Below are positions 21,476-29,035 of a DNA stretch of 29,035 nucleotides, in pieces; the stretch's first letter is position 1, and every line of letters begins with the position of its first letter. The DNA lies in NCBI GenBank assembly GCA_051881415.1, contig JBJEPV010000179.1, forward strand, positions 1 to 29,035, written 5' to 3'. A program made the translations under genes and the position numbers. The notes below the pieces were generated by a model. The model was not told where the DNA came from and did no database searches. It was given only the letters and a program-made list of their open reading frames with translations. Origin of the DNA: Fimenecus sp051881415 (GTDB lineage: Bacteria > Bacillota > Clostridia > Oscillospirales > Acutalibacteraceae).

Positions 21476-21679
21476 ATGTATTTCAGAAGAATACGGGACT
21501 TGCGGGAAGACAGTGATAAAAAACAGCGGGAGTTGGCGGAATATCTGCACATCGACCAAAGCACCTACTCCGACTACGAGACTGGGCGTATCAATGTGCC
21601 GATTGAAGCGCTGATAAAGCTCGCCGATTTTTACGACACCAGCGTGGATTACATTGTGGAGCGCGTCAGTGACCGCTAA
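21476..21679 (+). CDS. Small XRE-family transcriptional regulator
   Basis: A protein of 67 residues that is almost entirely one helix-turn-helix domain: RRIRDLREDSDKKQRELAEYL, then HIDQSTYSDYETGRINVPIEAL and IKLADFYDTSVDYIV. It would be a DNA-binding dimer of the Cro/C1 type without a sensor domain. The ATG at 21476 is chosen because AGGTGA (21465-21470) gives correct spacing; GTG at 21467 and ATG at 21470 in the same frame overlap that site. It is divergent from the wall-protein gene and ends at a terminator shared with the spoIIA operon. It probably regulates its own region through the palindrome at 21408-21426. Confidence 0.92.
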   Translation: MYFRRIRDLREDSDKKQRELAEYLHIDQSTYSDYETGRINVPIEALIKLADFYDTSVDYIVERVSDR

Positions 21680-21685
21680 AAGATA

Positions 21686-21720
21686 AAGAGCACCAAGCGC
21701 TTTGCTTGTTGCTCTTTTCT
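21686..21720. terminator. Bidirectional terminator between XRE and sigF genes
   Basis: AAGAGCA and CAAGC (21686-21698), loop GCTTT region, GCTTG and TGCTCTT (21704-21716), one internal mismatch, T-rich tails on both strands. Confidence 0.8.
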
Positions 21721-21739
21721 TTGCAGAAATACTGTAAAA

Positions 21740-22393
21740 CTATCCCGTTAAGCGTTTGCGCATTTTCAAAAGGATGGCGCGCTCGCGCCGCGATACCTGC
21801 ACTTGCGAAAGGCCGAGTGCTTCGGCGGTTTTTACCTGCGTAAGGCCTTTGTAATACCGCAATTCAATCAGTTTTCGGTCTGGGTCGGAGAGGGTGTCGA
21901 GCACAGCGCCGAGCGCCAAGCGGTTTTGGATTTCATCCTCGCCCGACGGCACGGGAATATCTGCCTGATGCTCGCCGTCCTCGCCGAATTCCGTCAGGGA
22001 AATCGGCGGTTTTGCGATATTTAACAATTCTGCCGCCTCAAATTCGGAAATACCGAGTTTTTCGGCGATTTCGCCGACGGTCGGCGCGCGGTCCAACGCG
22101 CGCGCAAGGGACTCCTGCACCTTTTGTGCGACACGGGCGCGTTCTTTTAAGGTGCGGCTGACCTTAATTGTGCCGCCGTCGCGGAACAGACGGCGAATTT
22201 CGCCTAAAATCGCGGGCACAGCGTAGGTGGAAAAGGCAAAACCGAGGGCTTCGTCAAAGCCGTCCGCCGCCTTGCAAAGCCCGACACAGCCCGCCGAAAA
22301 CAAATCGTCATATTCCAGCCCGCGATTGCGAAAGCGATTGGCACAGGCGTGCACAAGTCCCAAATTCTCGGCAATCCGTTCGTCACGCGTCAA
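21740..22393 (-). CDS. sigF: Sporulation sigma factor sigma-F (SpoIIAC)
   Basis: A 217-residue sigma-70 family factor that directs early gene expression in the forespore. Region 2 is visible as LVHACANRFRNRGLEYDDLFSAGCVGLCKAADGF (read in parts) with FSTYAVPAILGEIRRLFRD, region 3 as VAQKVQESLARALDRAPTVGEIAEKLGISE, and region 4 as LDTLSDPDRKLIELRYYKGLTQVKTAEALGLSQVQVSRRE (in parts). Lack of a long N-terminal pro-sequence fits sigma-F rather than sigma-E or sigma-K. Its place directly after spoIIAB makes it sigma-F rather than sigma-G. The start is a TTG at 22393 with GGGGAG about 7 bases upstream, and it overlaps spoIIAB by 11 bases. Confidence 0.95.
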   Translation of the reverse strand: MTRDERIAENLGLVHACANRFRNRGLEYDDLFSAGCVGLCKAADGFDEALGFAFSTYAVPAILGEIRRLFRDGGTIKVSRTLKERARVAQKVQESLARALDRAPTVGEIAEKLGISEFEAAELLNIAKPPISLTEFGEDGEHQADIPVPSGEDEIQNRLALGAVLDTLSDPDRKLIELRYYKGLTQVKTAEALGLSQVQVSRRERAILLKMRKRLTG

Positions 22394-22829
22394 GGCTTGC
22401 TCCCCTGCCCCGTATCCGTTTTTGCAGTGTCACCGTGGTACCTACACCGACGGCGGAACGCACCCGCACGCGGTCGCAAAAGCTCTCCATCACTGAAAAG
22501 CCCAAGCCCGCACGGTCGCCGCCGAGGGTAGTGAACAGCGGCTCGCGTGCTTTTTTGACATCCGCAATCCCGCAACCGCGGTCACGCACGGTTATCTGCA
22601 CCACACCGTTTTCTAAAATTTTTACGGTTATGTAAATTTTGCCCACCGCGTCCTTATACGCGTGCACAATACAGTTGGTCACCGCTTCGCTCACGGCGGT
22701 TTTGATGTCGTTTAACTCCTCGACGGTTGGGTCGAGGCTTGCCGCAAAGGCGGAAACCGCCACACGCGCATATGCCTCATTGACGGAACGGCTTTCCATT
22801 TGCAGTTTCATCTCGTTTTGGACTTGCAT
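22383..22829 (-). CDS. spoIIAB: Anti-sigma-F factor and serine kinase SpoIIAB
   Basis: A 148-residue GHKL-type ATPase that holds sigma-F inactive and phosphorylates SpoIIAA. The start at 22829 matches the family N terminus (NEMKLQMESRSVNEAYARV) and follows GGGGAG. ATP-site motifs are: N box with E48 and N52 (TAVSEAVTNCIVHAY), G1 box DRGCGI (83-88), lid region EPLFTTLGGDRAGLG (96-110) and the following FSVMESFCD. It overlaps spoIIAA upstream by 53 bases and sigF downstream by 11 bases, so translation of the three is tightly linked. Confidence 0.96.
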   Translation of the reverse strand: MQVQNEMKLQMESRSVNEAYARVAVSAFAASLDPTVEELNDIKTAVSEAVTNCIVHAYKDAVGKIYITVKILENGVVQITVRDRGCGIADVKKAREPLFTTLGGDRAGLGFSVMESFCDRVRVRSAVGVGTTVTLQKRIRGRGASLDA

Positions 22830-23157
22830 TTTCTTCTCTCCCCTCTTTTTCTTTTTTGAGTACGGCAATTTTCTCAATGCCCGCAAGGCGCATCACCTTG
22901 TAGGCGTGCGGGGACAAATTGCGCAGTTCCAGCGTACAGCCGAACGCCTGCAACAGCTTATAGCGCCCCATGACAAGCCCGATGCCGGAGCTGTCCATAA
23001 AGCTGATGCCGCCAAAATCCAAAACGGCGTGTTCGGGCTGAAATGCCGCGGCGAATTCGTCAATTTTATCGCGCACACCGCCTGCGTTGTGGTGGTCAAG
23101 CTCGCCCTCCAAATACACAAGCATGGTGGTTCCCTGCGTTTCGATTGCGGTATGCAT
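22777..23157 (-). CDS. spoIIAA: Anti-anti-sigma factor SpoIIAA (STAS domain)
   Basis: A 126-residue STAS-domain protein. When unphosphorylated it releases sigma-F from SpoIIAB. The phosphorylation site is S57 in ISFMDSSGIGLVMGRYK, matching the conserved site of the family. The start at 23157 has AAGGAGG 7 bases upstream. The C terminus (about 103-126, EKEGREENASPKRDETANGK) is a charged tail longer than usual; the part coded in the 53-base overlap with spoIIAB is not needed for the domain. It is the first gene of the operon. Downstream of the divergent feo gene I see no convincing sigma-H or sigma-A promoter; a TACAAT-like -10 is present near 23188-23193 without a clear -35. Confidence 0.95.
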   Translation of the reverse strand: MHTAIETQGTTMLVYLEGELDHHNAGGVRDKIDEFAAAFQPEHAVLDFGGISFMDSSGIGLVMGRYKLLQAFGCTLELRNLSPHAYKVMRLAGIEKIAVLKKEKEGREENASPKRDETANGKPFRQ

Positions 23158-23291
23158 TAAACGGCCTCCTTTCAGAATGTGGGTTCTATTGTAGCGGACA
23201 AGCCTTAAAAAATTTGTTGAAACACGGAACACCCAAGCGGAATTTTCGATATACTGACAGTGAGCAAAACTATCCGTTTGGGGGGCAAGGT

Positions 23292-23540
23292 ATGAAACGA
23301 AATTGCAAAAGAATGTCCGCCCTGAAAGTCGGTGAAACCGCCACGGTACAATGCATTGCCGAAAACGCCGCCCTGCGCCGCCGCCTGCGGGAATTGGGGC
23401 TTTGCGACGGGGCAAAGGTCACCTGCACCTTACAGGGCGCGCACCGAGATATAGCCGTATACAAAATCTGCGGGGCACAAATTGCCGTGCGCGACTGCGA
23501 CGCGCAACATGTGTGGGTACTTGCGGAGGTGGCGGAATGA
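23292..23540 (+). CDS. feoA: Ferrous iron transport protein A
   Basis: An 82-residue SH3-like cytoplasmic protein that acts with FeoB. It shows the family pattern MSALKVGETATVQCI, then LRRRLRELGLCDGAKVTC and, near the end, IAVRDCDAQHVWV. The start at 23292 follows a G-rich ribosome site (GGGGGGCAAGG), and a much longer frame from 23043 reads through the divergent spoIIAA region and is not credible. Its stop overlaps the feoB start (ATGA, 23537-23540). No Fur- or DtxR-type box is obvious in the 134-base gap to spoIIAA. Confidence 0.93.
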   Translation: MKRNCKRMSALKVGETATVQCIAENAALRRRLRELGLCDGAKVTCTLQGAHRDIAVYKICGAQIAVRDCDAQHVWVLAEVAE

Positions 23541-25645
23541 ACACGGCTGATATGCCCTTAAAGGCAACCAAAACCATCGCGCTTGCGGGCAATCCGAATG
23601 TCGGGAAAAGCACGGTGTTTAATGCGCTGACGGGAATGCACCAGCACACGGGGAATTGGGCGGGCAAAACCGTCGGCAATGCGTTCGGCAGTTACCGCTA
23701 CGAAGACCGACAGTATACGCTTGTGGACTTACCGGGTACATATTCCCTGTTTGCGCACTCCAAAGAGGAGGAATTTGCGGGCGAATACATCACCGCGGGA
23801 AAAAGTGACGCGGTGGCGGTGGTCTGTGACGCCACATGCCTTGCGCGGAGCCTGCATTTGGTGTTGCAAATCGCCGAACGAACGCCGAATGTGCTCGTCT
23901 GTGTCAATTTGATGGACGAAGCCAAGCGCCACGGCTTGGAAATTGATTTAGAGGAGCTTTCTTTGCGGCTTTCCCTGCCGGTTGTGGGGCTGAGTGCGCG
24001 TTCGGGCAAAGGGCTTGCGGAGTTTCGCGAAGCCGCCGCCGCGCTCTGCCAATCCCCGCGGGACACCTGCTATCAGACGGAATATCCCGCGCCCATAGAA
24101 GCGGCCATTCTCCGTTTGGAAAGTCTCTTTTCTGGGTTTGGCGGCATATTGCCGATGCCTCTGCGCGCGCTTGCAATCCGGATTTTGCAAGACGCATCGG
24201 GCACGGTAAAACATTGCCTCGAAAACTTCCAAATAGACCTGTATGAAAATCCGCAGACGAGAACAGCAGTTTTAAGCGTTTTTTCGGAATTGCAGGAAAA
24301 GGGCTTTGACAAAACCCGCTTAGAGGACGCGATTGCGGGCAGTATTGACCGTGCCGCCAAGGAGATTGCCGACAGCACCGTGACGGAAAGCCCCAAAAAA
24401 AGCAAGCGCGTACAAGACGCGCTCGACAGGCTGTTTTTGGAACGCAAAACCGGCATTCCGATTATGCTGTTGTTATTGCTTTTGGTGTTTTGGATTACGA
24501 TTGTCGGCGCCAACTATCCGTCCGAAGCGCTCTCCGCCCTGCTGTTTCGCATTCAGGATTATTTACTGCTGTTTTGCGACAAAATCGGCGTTTCACCGTG
24601 GTTGCGGGATATGCTGGTGCTCGGTATGTACCGCGTGCTCGCATGGGTGGTGGCGGTGATGTTGCCGCCGATGGCGATTTTCTTCCCGCTGTTCACTCTC
24701 CTCGAAGATTTCGGGTATTTGCCGCGCGTCGCCTTTCATTTAGACCATCAATTCCGCAAAGCCAACACCTGCGGCAAACAGGCGTTGACGATGTGTATGG
24801 GATTTGGCTGTAACGCGGTCGGCGTAACGGGATGCCGCATTATCGACTCCCCGCGCGAACGGCTGGTCGCGATGCTCACCAACAGCCTTGTGCCCTGCAA
24901 CGGGCGGTTCCCGACGCTGATTTCCATTATCACCATGTTTTTCTTGGGCGCGGCAAGCGGCTTTGCGGCTTCGGCACTTTCGAGTCTGCTTTTAACGGTC
25001 ACCATTGTGTTTTCGGTATTTTGCACCTTTACGATTTCCAAATTTCTCACCAAAACGGTACTGCGCGGGGTGCCCTCTGCCTTTACGCTGGAATTGCCGC
25101 CCTACCGCCGCCCGCAGGTATTGAAGGTCATTGTGCGCTCGGTACTTGACCGCACGCTGTTCGTTTTGGGGCGCGCGGTATCCGTTGCCGCACCCACAGG
25201 ACTTATCATTTGGGTGTTTGCCAATTTGCACATCGGTGACAGCACACTGTTGCAAATCTGCGCCGAGTTTTTAGACCCGTTTGCCCGCCTTTTGGGCTTT
25301 GACGGCGTGGTGCTGTTGGCGTTCATTTTGGGCTTCCCCGCCAACGAAATCGTGTTCCCGATTATCATTATGGCGTATATGTCCTCGGGTAGTATTTTGG
25401 AATTTGACACGCTCCAAGAACTGCGCACCCTGCTCGTTGCCAACGGCTGGACGACCGCCACCGCCATTTCTGTGATGCTGTTCTCGCTTTTACACTGGCC
25501 GTGTGCCACCACACTTTTGACGATAAAAAAAGAAACGAAGTCCGTAAAATGGACGCTCGTTTCTCTCTTATTGCCAACCGCCGTGGGAATTTGCACCTGT
25601 ATGGCGTTTAACGGGATTGTAAAGCTGGTTTCGTTTTTTGTGTGA
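23537..25645 (+). CDS. feoB: Ferrous iron transporter FeoB
   Basis: A 702-residue inner-membrane ferrous iron importer. The N-terminal G domain has GNPNVGKS (18-25), the switch region with HTGNWAGKTVGNAFG, DLPG (64-67) and NLMDE. After a helical spacer (to about residue 290) follow the membrane helices and two Gate repeats, with MCMGFGCNAVGVTGCRII and NSLVPCNGRFPTLISII among the conserved blocks, then LGFPANEIVFPIIIMAY. The C terminus ends with hydrophobic helices (ALMVSLLLP-like) and no FeoC extension. Its start overlaps feoA, forming a two-gene operon under an undetected promoter. No hairpin terminator is clear behind it. Confidence 0.97.
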   Translation: MNTADMPLKATKTIALAGNPNVGKSTVFNALTGMHQHTGNWAGKTVGNAFGSYRYEDRQYTLVDLPGTYSLFAHSKEEEFAGEYITAGKSDAVAVVCDATCLARSLHLVLQIAERTPNVLVCVNLMDEAKRHGLEIDLEELSLRLSLPVVGLSARSGKGLAEFREAAAALCQSPRDTCYQTEYPAPIEAAILRLESLFSGFGGILPMPLRALAIRILQDASGTVKHCLENFQIDLYENPQTRTAVLSVFSELQEKGFDKTRLEDAIAGSIDRAAKEIADSTVTESPKKSKRVQDALDRLFLERKTGIPIMLLLLLLVFWITIVGANYPSEALSALLFRIQDYLLLFCDKIGVSPWLRDMLVLGMYRVLAWVVAVMLPPMAIFFPLFTLLEDFGYLPRVAFHLDHQFRKANTCGKQALTMCMGFGCNAVGVTGCRIIDSPRERLVAMLTNSLVPCNGRFPTLISIITMFFLGAASGFAASALSSLLLTVTIVFSVFCTFTISKFLTKTVLRGVPSAFTLELPPYRRPQVLKVIVRSVLDRTLFVLGRAVSVAAPTGLIIWVFANLHIGDSTLLQICAEFLDPFARLLGFDGVVLLAFILGFPANEIVFPIIIMAYMSSGSILEFDTLQELRTLLVANGWTTATAISVMLFSLLHWPCATTLLTIKKETKSVKWTLVSLLLPTAVGICTCMAFNGIVKLVSFFV

Positions 25646-25672
25646 AGTTTTATAACTTTACACAAAACATCC

Positions 25673-25701
25673 TTGCATTTTTTGTCGGAGTTCTGTATAC
25701 T
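25673..25701 (+). promoter_or_regulatory. Promoter of the HAD phosphatase gene
   Basis: TTGCAT (25673-25678), 17-base spacer, TATACT (25696-25701), 20 bases before the start codon; the leader is short and holds AGGAGG. Confidence 0.7.
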
Positions 25702-25721
25702 GTTCTCCATAGGAGGACGAT

Positions 25722-26318
25722 ATGGAGCTGGATATTTACGATTTCGACAAAACCGTTGTGCCGTTTGACTCGGGCTCAACTTTTTTGATTTTTTGCTTTT
25801 TGCACTACCCGTATTTGTTGCTTTTGTTGCCGTATTACGCGGTGATGGGGTTGCTGTTGGGGCTGCATCTTGTTTCGCTTGCGCAGTTTAAAAAGCATAT
25901 TTTTCTGTTTGTGCGGTTTGTGCCCTTAAAAAAGGCGGTCAAAGCGTTTTGGGAGAAGCACGAAAAAGATGTTTTCCCGTGGTTTTTACCTGAAAATCGT
26001 GCGCGGTATACCGTAGTTATCAGCGCAAGCCCCGATTTTTTGCTTTCGGAAATTGCCGAGCGGTTAAAAATCGACACCTTGTTGTGCACGCGCCACAACC
26101 CGAAAACCGGCACGCTGTTATATGAAAACTGCCGTGGGGAAGAAAAAGTGCGGCGTTTTTACGAGGCATTCCCCGCGGGCGCAGATGTGCAATGCGTGTA
26201 TTCCGACAGTTACCGCCACGACCGCCCGATTTTTTCATTGGGCAAACGGTGTTTTCATATTGAAAAGGACGGCACACGAACGGAATTTACATACAGCGAA
26301 CAGTACGGCGAGAAATAA
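25722..26318 (+). CDS. HAD-IB family phosphatase-like protein
   Basis: A 198-residue protein of the haloacid dehalogenase superfamily, class IB (phosphoserine phosphatase-like). The catalytic motif I is YDFDKTVVPFDSGST (D7 nucleophile, D9 acid/base). Motif II is VVISASPDFL, motif III includes EEKVRRF, and motif IV is VYSDSYRHDRPIF. Between motifs I and II there is a strongly hydrophobic pair of stretches (FLIFCFLHYPYLLLLLPYYA and MGLLLGLHLVSL), so the cap region may sit in the membrane. The start follows AGGAGG by 5 bases. It has its own promoter and terminator. The substrate is unknown. Confidence 0.87.
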   Translation: MELDIYDFDKTVVPFDSGSTFLIFCFLHYPYLLLLLPYYAVMGLLLGLHLVSLAQFKKHIFLFVRFVPLKKAVKAFWEKHEKDVFPWFLPENRARYTVVISASPDFLLSEIAERLKIDTLLCTRHNPKTGTLLYENCRGEEKVRRFYEAFPAGADVQCVYSDSYRHDRPIFSLGKRCFHIEKDGTRTEFTYSEQYGEK

Positions 26319-26338
26319 AACAGAATAGCAAATACAGT

Positions 26339-26386
26339 CGCCCCGCGAAAGAGCCAACATTCTTTCGCGGGGCGTTGATTTTGATG
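26339..26386 (+). terminator. Terminator of the HAD gene
   Basis: A 14-bp stem: CGCCCCGCGAAAGA (26339-26352), 8-base loop, TCTTTCGCGGGGCG (26361-26374), then TTGATTTTGATG. The stem is very stable; the T tract is broken by G and A. Confidence 0.82.
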
Positions 26387-26400
26387 TAGAATAAATTTTA

Positions 26401-26760
26401 ATTTGTCATCCTGAGCGAAGCGAAGGATCTCAAACAGCGCAAAATATAGAATGGGCAAAACGAGATTCTTCGCCTAACGGCTCAGAATGACAGTCGGGCG
26501 GGCGTGGAAACCCGCCCCTACGCGAAAATACATTGCGTTTGTAGGGGCGGGTCTCCGTGCCCGCCCGCGGATTTTTGATGTAATTTCGCGGAACGGTCAA
26601 GACCGTTCCCTACGCGCACGCAATAAAATTTCAGGGTAGGGCGGGGGTTATTCCCCTGACAGGGGAAAGGTCTGTTATAATAAAGTAGGGCGGGGGCTTG
26701 CCCCCGCCGCGGGTTTCGCAGTGGATTGACGGCGGGGGCAAGCCCCCGCCCTACCGTGTA
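26401..26760. repeat. Intergenic hairpin-repeat cluster IV
   Basis: The space between the convergent HAD and htpG genes is filled by modules, mostly in reverse orientation to cluster III: a full B element (26402-26493), D modules (26495-26521 and 26541-26570), an A module (26588-26613), part of an E-type palindrome (about 26650-26668, CCCCT-GAC-AGGGG) and a paired C module (26685-26709 and 26730-26754, 20-base spacer). Bases 26761-26847 show no gene and no repeat. Confidence 0.88.
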
Positions 26761-26847
26761 AATACAATAAATAAAAATTTCCATTCGAGAGAACAGGAAA
26801 AAGAACCGCGCAAAGTAAACTTGCGATTTGCGCCGCGTCACATGCGG

Positions 26848-28740
26848 TTATTGCATCAGCGCACAAACGGCATTGGAGAACGCCACCGGGTCTTCGACGG
26901 ACAAGCCCTCAATCAGGCGCGCCTGATTGTAGAGCAAATCGGCGTACTGCTTGACCTTGTCGGTGTCTCCCGCAGCAAAAGCCTGCGACAAAGCGGCAAA
27001 TACAGGGTGTTCGCCGTTGATTTCCAACACTTTTTCCGCTTTGGGCGCGTTTTCGGCGTTGGGCATACTGTCAAGCACTTTCTCCATTTCAATCGACACC
27101 GCGCCTTTGCTCGACAGGCAAACGGGGTGCGATTTGAGTTTTGAGGACAAGACCACTGCGCTGACTTTCCCGTCGAGCGCCTCTTGCATACAGGCGAACA
27201 AATCCTTGTTCTGCTCGGCTTTTTCCTCGATTTCTTTCTTTTCTTCCTCGGTTTCCAGCCCCAAATCGCCGCCGGAAATCGAACGGAATTCTTTTTCTTC
27301 GTATGTGTGCAAAATCTGCATTAAGAATTCGTCCACATCGTCCGTCAGGCACAGCAAATCGTAGCCTTTGTCGAGCACGGTTTCCGCCTGCGGCAGATGC
27401 GCGAGTTTTTCGGTGCTTTCGCCCGCGGCATAATAAATGTATTTCTGTTCTTCGGGCATGGCGTCGCGGTATTCTTTTAAGGTGCACAGTTTTGAGTCGG
27501 ACGCGCGCGTGAACAAGAGAAGATTTTCGAGCAAATCCCGTTCGCCGCCGAACGAGCTATACAGCGAATATTTGAGTTGTAAGCCAAACGATTTCCAGAA
27601 TTTCTCATACGATTCGCGGTCGCTGTGGAGCATATCCTCCAACTCTTTTTTGATTCTCTTTTCGAGCGCGCGGGCAATGATTTTGAGCTGTCTGTCCTGC
27701 TGTAACATTTCGCGTGAAATATTTAAGGACAAATCCTCGGAGTCCACCACGCCTTTAACAAAGCTGAAACAGTCGGGCAGTAAGTCGGCGCATTTGTCCA
27801 TAATTTTCACGCCGCTGCAATAGAGCGCCAAGCCCTTTTCAAAGTTTTTGGAGTAGTAGTTGTAATCCGCCTTTTCGGGGATATACAACAGCGCCTGATA
27901 ACAGGAAGTCCCCTCTGCTTTTTGATGAATGACGCGCAGAGGCTTGTCATAGGAGAAGAACTTTTCATTGTAGAATTTATCGTATTCTTCCTCGGTGATT
28001 TCACTCTTATTCTTTTTCCAAAGCGGCACCATACTGTTGACGGTTTCGTGCTCGGTATAGGTTTCGTATTCGCCCTCTTTGCCGCCTTCTTTCGGGCGGG
28101 AGTGCTCCATATCCATTTGAATCGGGAAACGGATATAGTCGGAATACTTTTTCACAAGCGCGGAAATCGTGTACGTTTCCAAATATTTGTCATAATCGGC
28201 TTCTTCGGTACTCGGTTTAATGTGCAACGTAATTTCCGTGCCGACGGTTTCCTTTTCGGCGGGGGTGACGGTATAGCCGTCCAAGCCGTTGGACGCCCAG
28301 CAAAATGCCGTGTCCGTGCCGTAAGCCTTACTTACCACCTCCACGCGGTCGGCAACCATAAATGCGGCGTAAAAGCCAACGCCGAACTGTCCGATGATGT
28401 CCACATCGTGCCCGTCGGTTTCGTTTTCTTTCGAGAACTGCAACGAGCCGCTTTTGGCGATGGTGCCGAGGTTTTTGTCCAGTTCCTCCTCGGTCATACC
28501 GATGCCGTTGTCGGAAATTTTCAACAGGCGGTGTTCCTTGTCAATCGAAATATCGATTTTGAAATCCTCGCGTGAAAGCCCGACGCGCTCATCGGTCAGC
28601 GATTTAAAATACAGCTTGTCAATCGCATCGCTTGCGTTGGAGATCAGTTCCCGCAGGAAAATTTCCTGATTGGTGTAAATCGAATTAATCATCAAATCCA
28701 GCATCCGCTTGGATTCGGTTTTAAACTGCTTTTTTGCCAT
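26848..28740 (-). CDS. htpG: Chaperone HtpG (Hsp90)
   Basis: A 630-residue cytoplasmic ATP-dependent chaperone. The N-terminal ATPase shows LRELISNASDAIDKL, then DNGIGMTEEEL and GQFGVGFYAAFMVAD. The middle domain includes PLRVIHQKAEGTSCYQALLYIPEKADY-type blocks and LSLNISREMLQQDRQL. The C-terminal dimerisation domain follows, and the length is normal for the family. The start at 28740 follows GGAGG. A promoter at 28794-28822 and a CIRCE element between it and the ribosome site indicate heat-shock control by HrcA. The gene is transcribed alone and ends facing the HAD gene. Confidence 0.98.
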   Translation of the reverse strand: MAKKQFKTESKRMLDLMINSIYTNQEIFLRELISNASDAIDKLYFKSLTDERVGLSREDFKIDISIDKEHRLLKISDNGIGMTEEELDKNLGTIAKSGSLQFSKENETDGHDVDIIGQFGVGFYAAFMVADRVEVVSKAYGTDTAFCWASNGLDGYTVTPAEKETVGTEITLHIKPSTEEADYDKYLETYTISALVKKYSDYIRFPIQMDMEHSRPKEGGKEGEYETYTEHETVNSMVPLWKKNKSEITEEEYDKFYNEKFFSYDKPLRVIHQKAEGTSCYQALLYIPEKADYNYYSKNFEKGLALYCSGVKIMDKCADLLPDCFSFVKGVVDSEDLSLNISREMLQQDRQLKIIARALEKRIKKELEDMLHSDRESYEKFWKSFGLQLKYSLYSSFGGERDLLENLLLFTRASDSKLCTLKEYRDAMPEEQKYIYYAAGESTEKLAHLPQAETVLDKGYDLLCLTDDVDEFLMQILHTYEEKEFRSISGGDLGLETEEEKKEIEEKAEQNKDLFACMQEALDGKVSAVVLSSKLKSHPVCLSSKGAVSIEMEKVLDSMPNAENAPKAEKVLEINGEHPVFAALSQAFAAGDTDKVKQYADLLYNQARLIEGLSVEDPVAFSNAVCALMQ

Positions 28741-28761
28741 TTTTGTACGCCTCCGATAATT

Positions 28762-28788
28762 TTAGCACTCTTAACTTCCGAGTGCTAA
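28762..28788. promoter_or_regulatory. CIRCE operator (HrcA site) of htpG
   Basis: TTAGCACTC (28762-28770), nine bases, GAGTGCTAA (28780-28788): a perfect match to the CIRCE consensus. It lies just downstream of the htpG promoter, where bound HrcA would stop transcription. Confidence 0.97.
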
Positions 28789-28793
28789 AATTA

Positions 28794-28822
28794 ACTATAC
28801 ACCTGTTTTTTCCATTTTGCAA
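28794..28822 (-). promoter_or_regulatory. Promoter of htpG
   Basis: On the minus strand: TTGCAA (28817-28822), 17-base spacer, TATAGT (28794-28799). The predicted start falls at the edge of the CIRCE element. Confidence 0.8.
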
Positions 28823-28958
28823 GCAACCAAGCCGAAAAAATTTTTAACGATTTGTAAATATTTCCACGAAAAATCATCATTTTGGCTATGTAATGTGCAT
28901 TTTGCGCGTTTTTGTCGTTCCGAAAGCAGAAAAACCTCTCATTTTATACATTTTTTTG

Positions 28959-29035
28959 GAATTCTGAACGAAATGAAGCGTGACAAATTGGGGTTTGTAT
29001 TTGTGTTTATATGGTAGGGCGGGGTCTTGACCCCG
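28959..29035. repeat. Start of another hairpin-repeat cluster (V), cut by window edge
   Basis: Bases 28959-28993 are a decayed half of the B element (ATTCTGAACGAA...GTGACAAATTGGGG). Bases 29014-29035 begin a C/A-like module (GTAGGGCGGGGTC-TT-GACCCCG) that runs off the window. Between 28823 and 28958 I see no gene or clear signal. Confidence 0.7.

Noticed and set aside
23158..23291. Sigma-H promoter for spoIIA and Fur box for feoAB
   Set aside because: Expected from other organisms, but no convincing match is visible in this gap.
25102..25779. 225-codon frame antisense to feoB
   Set aside because: Antisense shadow of strongly coding sequence, with no start signal.
28817..29017. 66-codon frame at the right end
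   Set aside because: It starts over the htpG promoter, has no ribosome site and runs into repeat remnants.

Overview
The window looks like a chromosomal piece of a spore-forming, low-redox member of the Clostridia, probably an uncultured gut Oscillospirales/Ruminococcaceae-type bacterium. The evidence is the spoIIAA-spoIIAB-sigF sporulation operon, a T-box leader on thrS, a perfect CIRCE element on htpG, Gram-positive surface signals (a lipobox and an IPKTG sorting motif), GS I-alpha-type glutamine synthetase, FeoAB ferrous iron uptake and an iron-sulfur aldo/keto reductase. Species cannot be fixed from the sequence alone. Most genes are moderately G+C-rich. Two stretches (1-2158 and about 7150-8550) are clearly more A+T-rich and look acquired.

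Layout: 1-2158 is a restriction-modification pair, an N6-adenine methyltransferase cut by the window edge and a putative PD-(D/E)XK endonuclease. 2159-2640 is a hairpin-repeat cluster. 2641-3627 (-) is a secreted SH3/C39-like protein. 3811-5337 is glnA with an intrinsic-terminator-like hairpin inside its own leader. 5355-6412 (-) is azlCD. 6533-6903 holds more hairpin repeats and an odd inverted duplication of a tRNA-Glu 3' end. 6904-7083 (-) is a tRNA-Met/tRNA-Glu operon. 7362-8548 is a two-gene A+T-rich unit (a secreted protein and a 57-residue membrane protein). 8613-11442 (-) is an operon of tcdA, aldo/keto reductase, ECF S component and DUF1893. 11674-12246 is a GtrA-like membrane protein. 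12375-12955 is the largest repeat cluster. 13051-16576 (-) is thrS plus a membrane-anchored metallophosphoesterase under a T-box. 17002-19248 is a DUF5696-like lipoprotein. 19469-20233 is a DUF2238/YjdF-like membrane protein. 20311-21679 is a divergent pair, an Ig-like wall protein and a small XRE regulator, sharing a palindromic operator. 21740-23157 (-) is the spoIIA operon. 23292-25645 is feoAB. 25722-26318 is an HAD-IB phosphatase. 26401-26760 is another repeat cluster. 26848-28740 (-) is htpG with CIRCE, and a repeat cluster begins at the right edge.

The most unusual feature is a family of modular palindromes, at least five hairpin types here called A to E. They recur in intergenic regions in a partly conserved order (C-A-D-E-B) with conserved short spacers, mainly between convergent genes. 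Stem sequences differ between copies while pairing is kept. Next in interest are the tRNA-Glu-derived 115-nt foldback at 6732-6846, the glnA leader hairpin with its hexaloop, the XRE/operator switch, and the unrecognised A+T-rich secreted-protein unit. No CRISPR array, integrase or transposase gene is visible.
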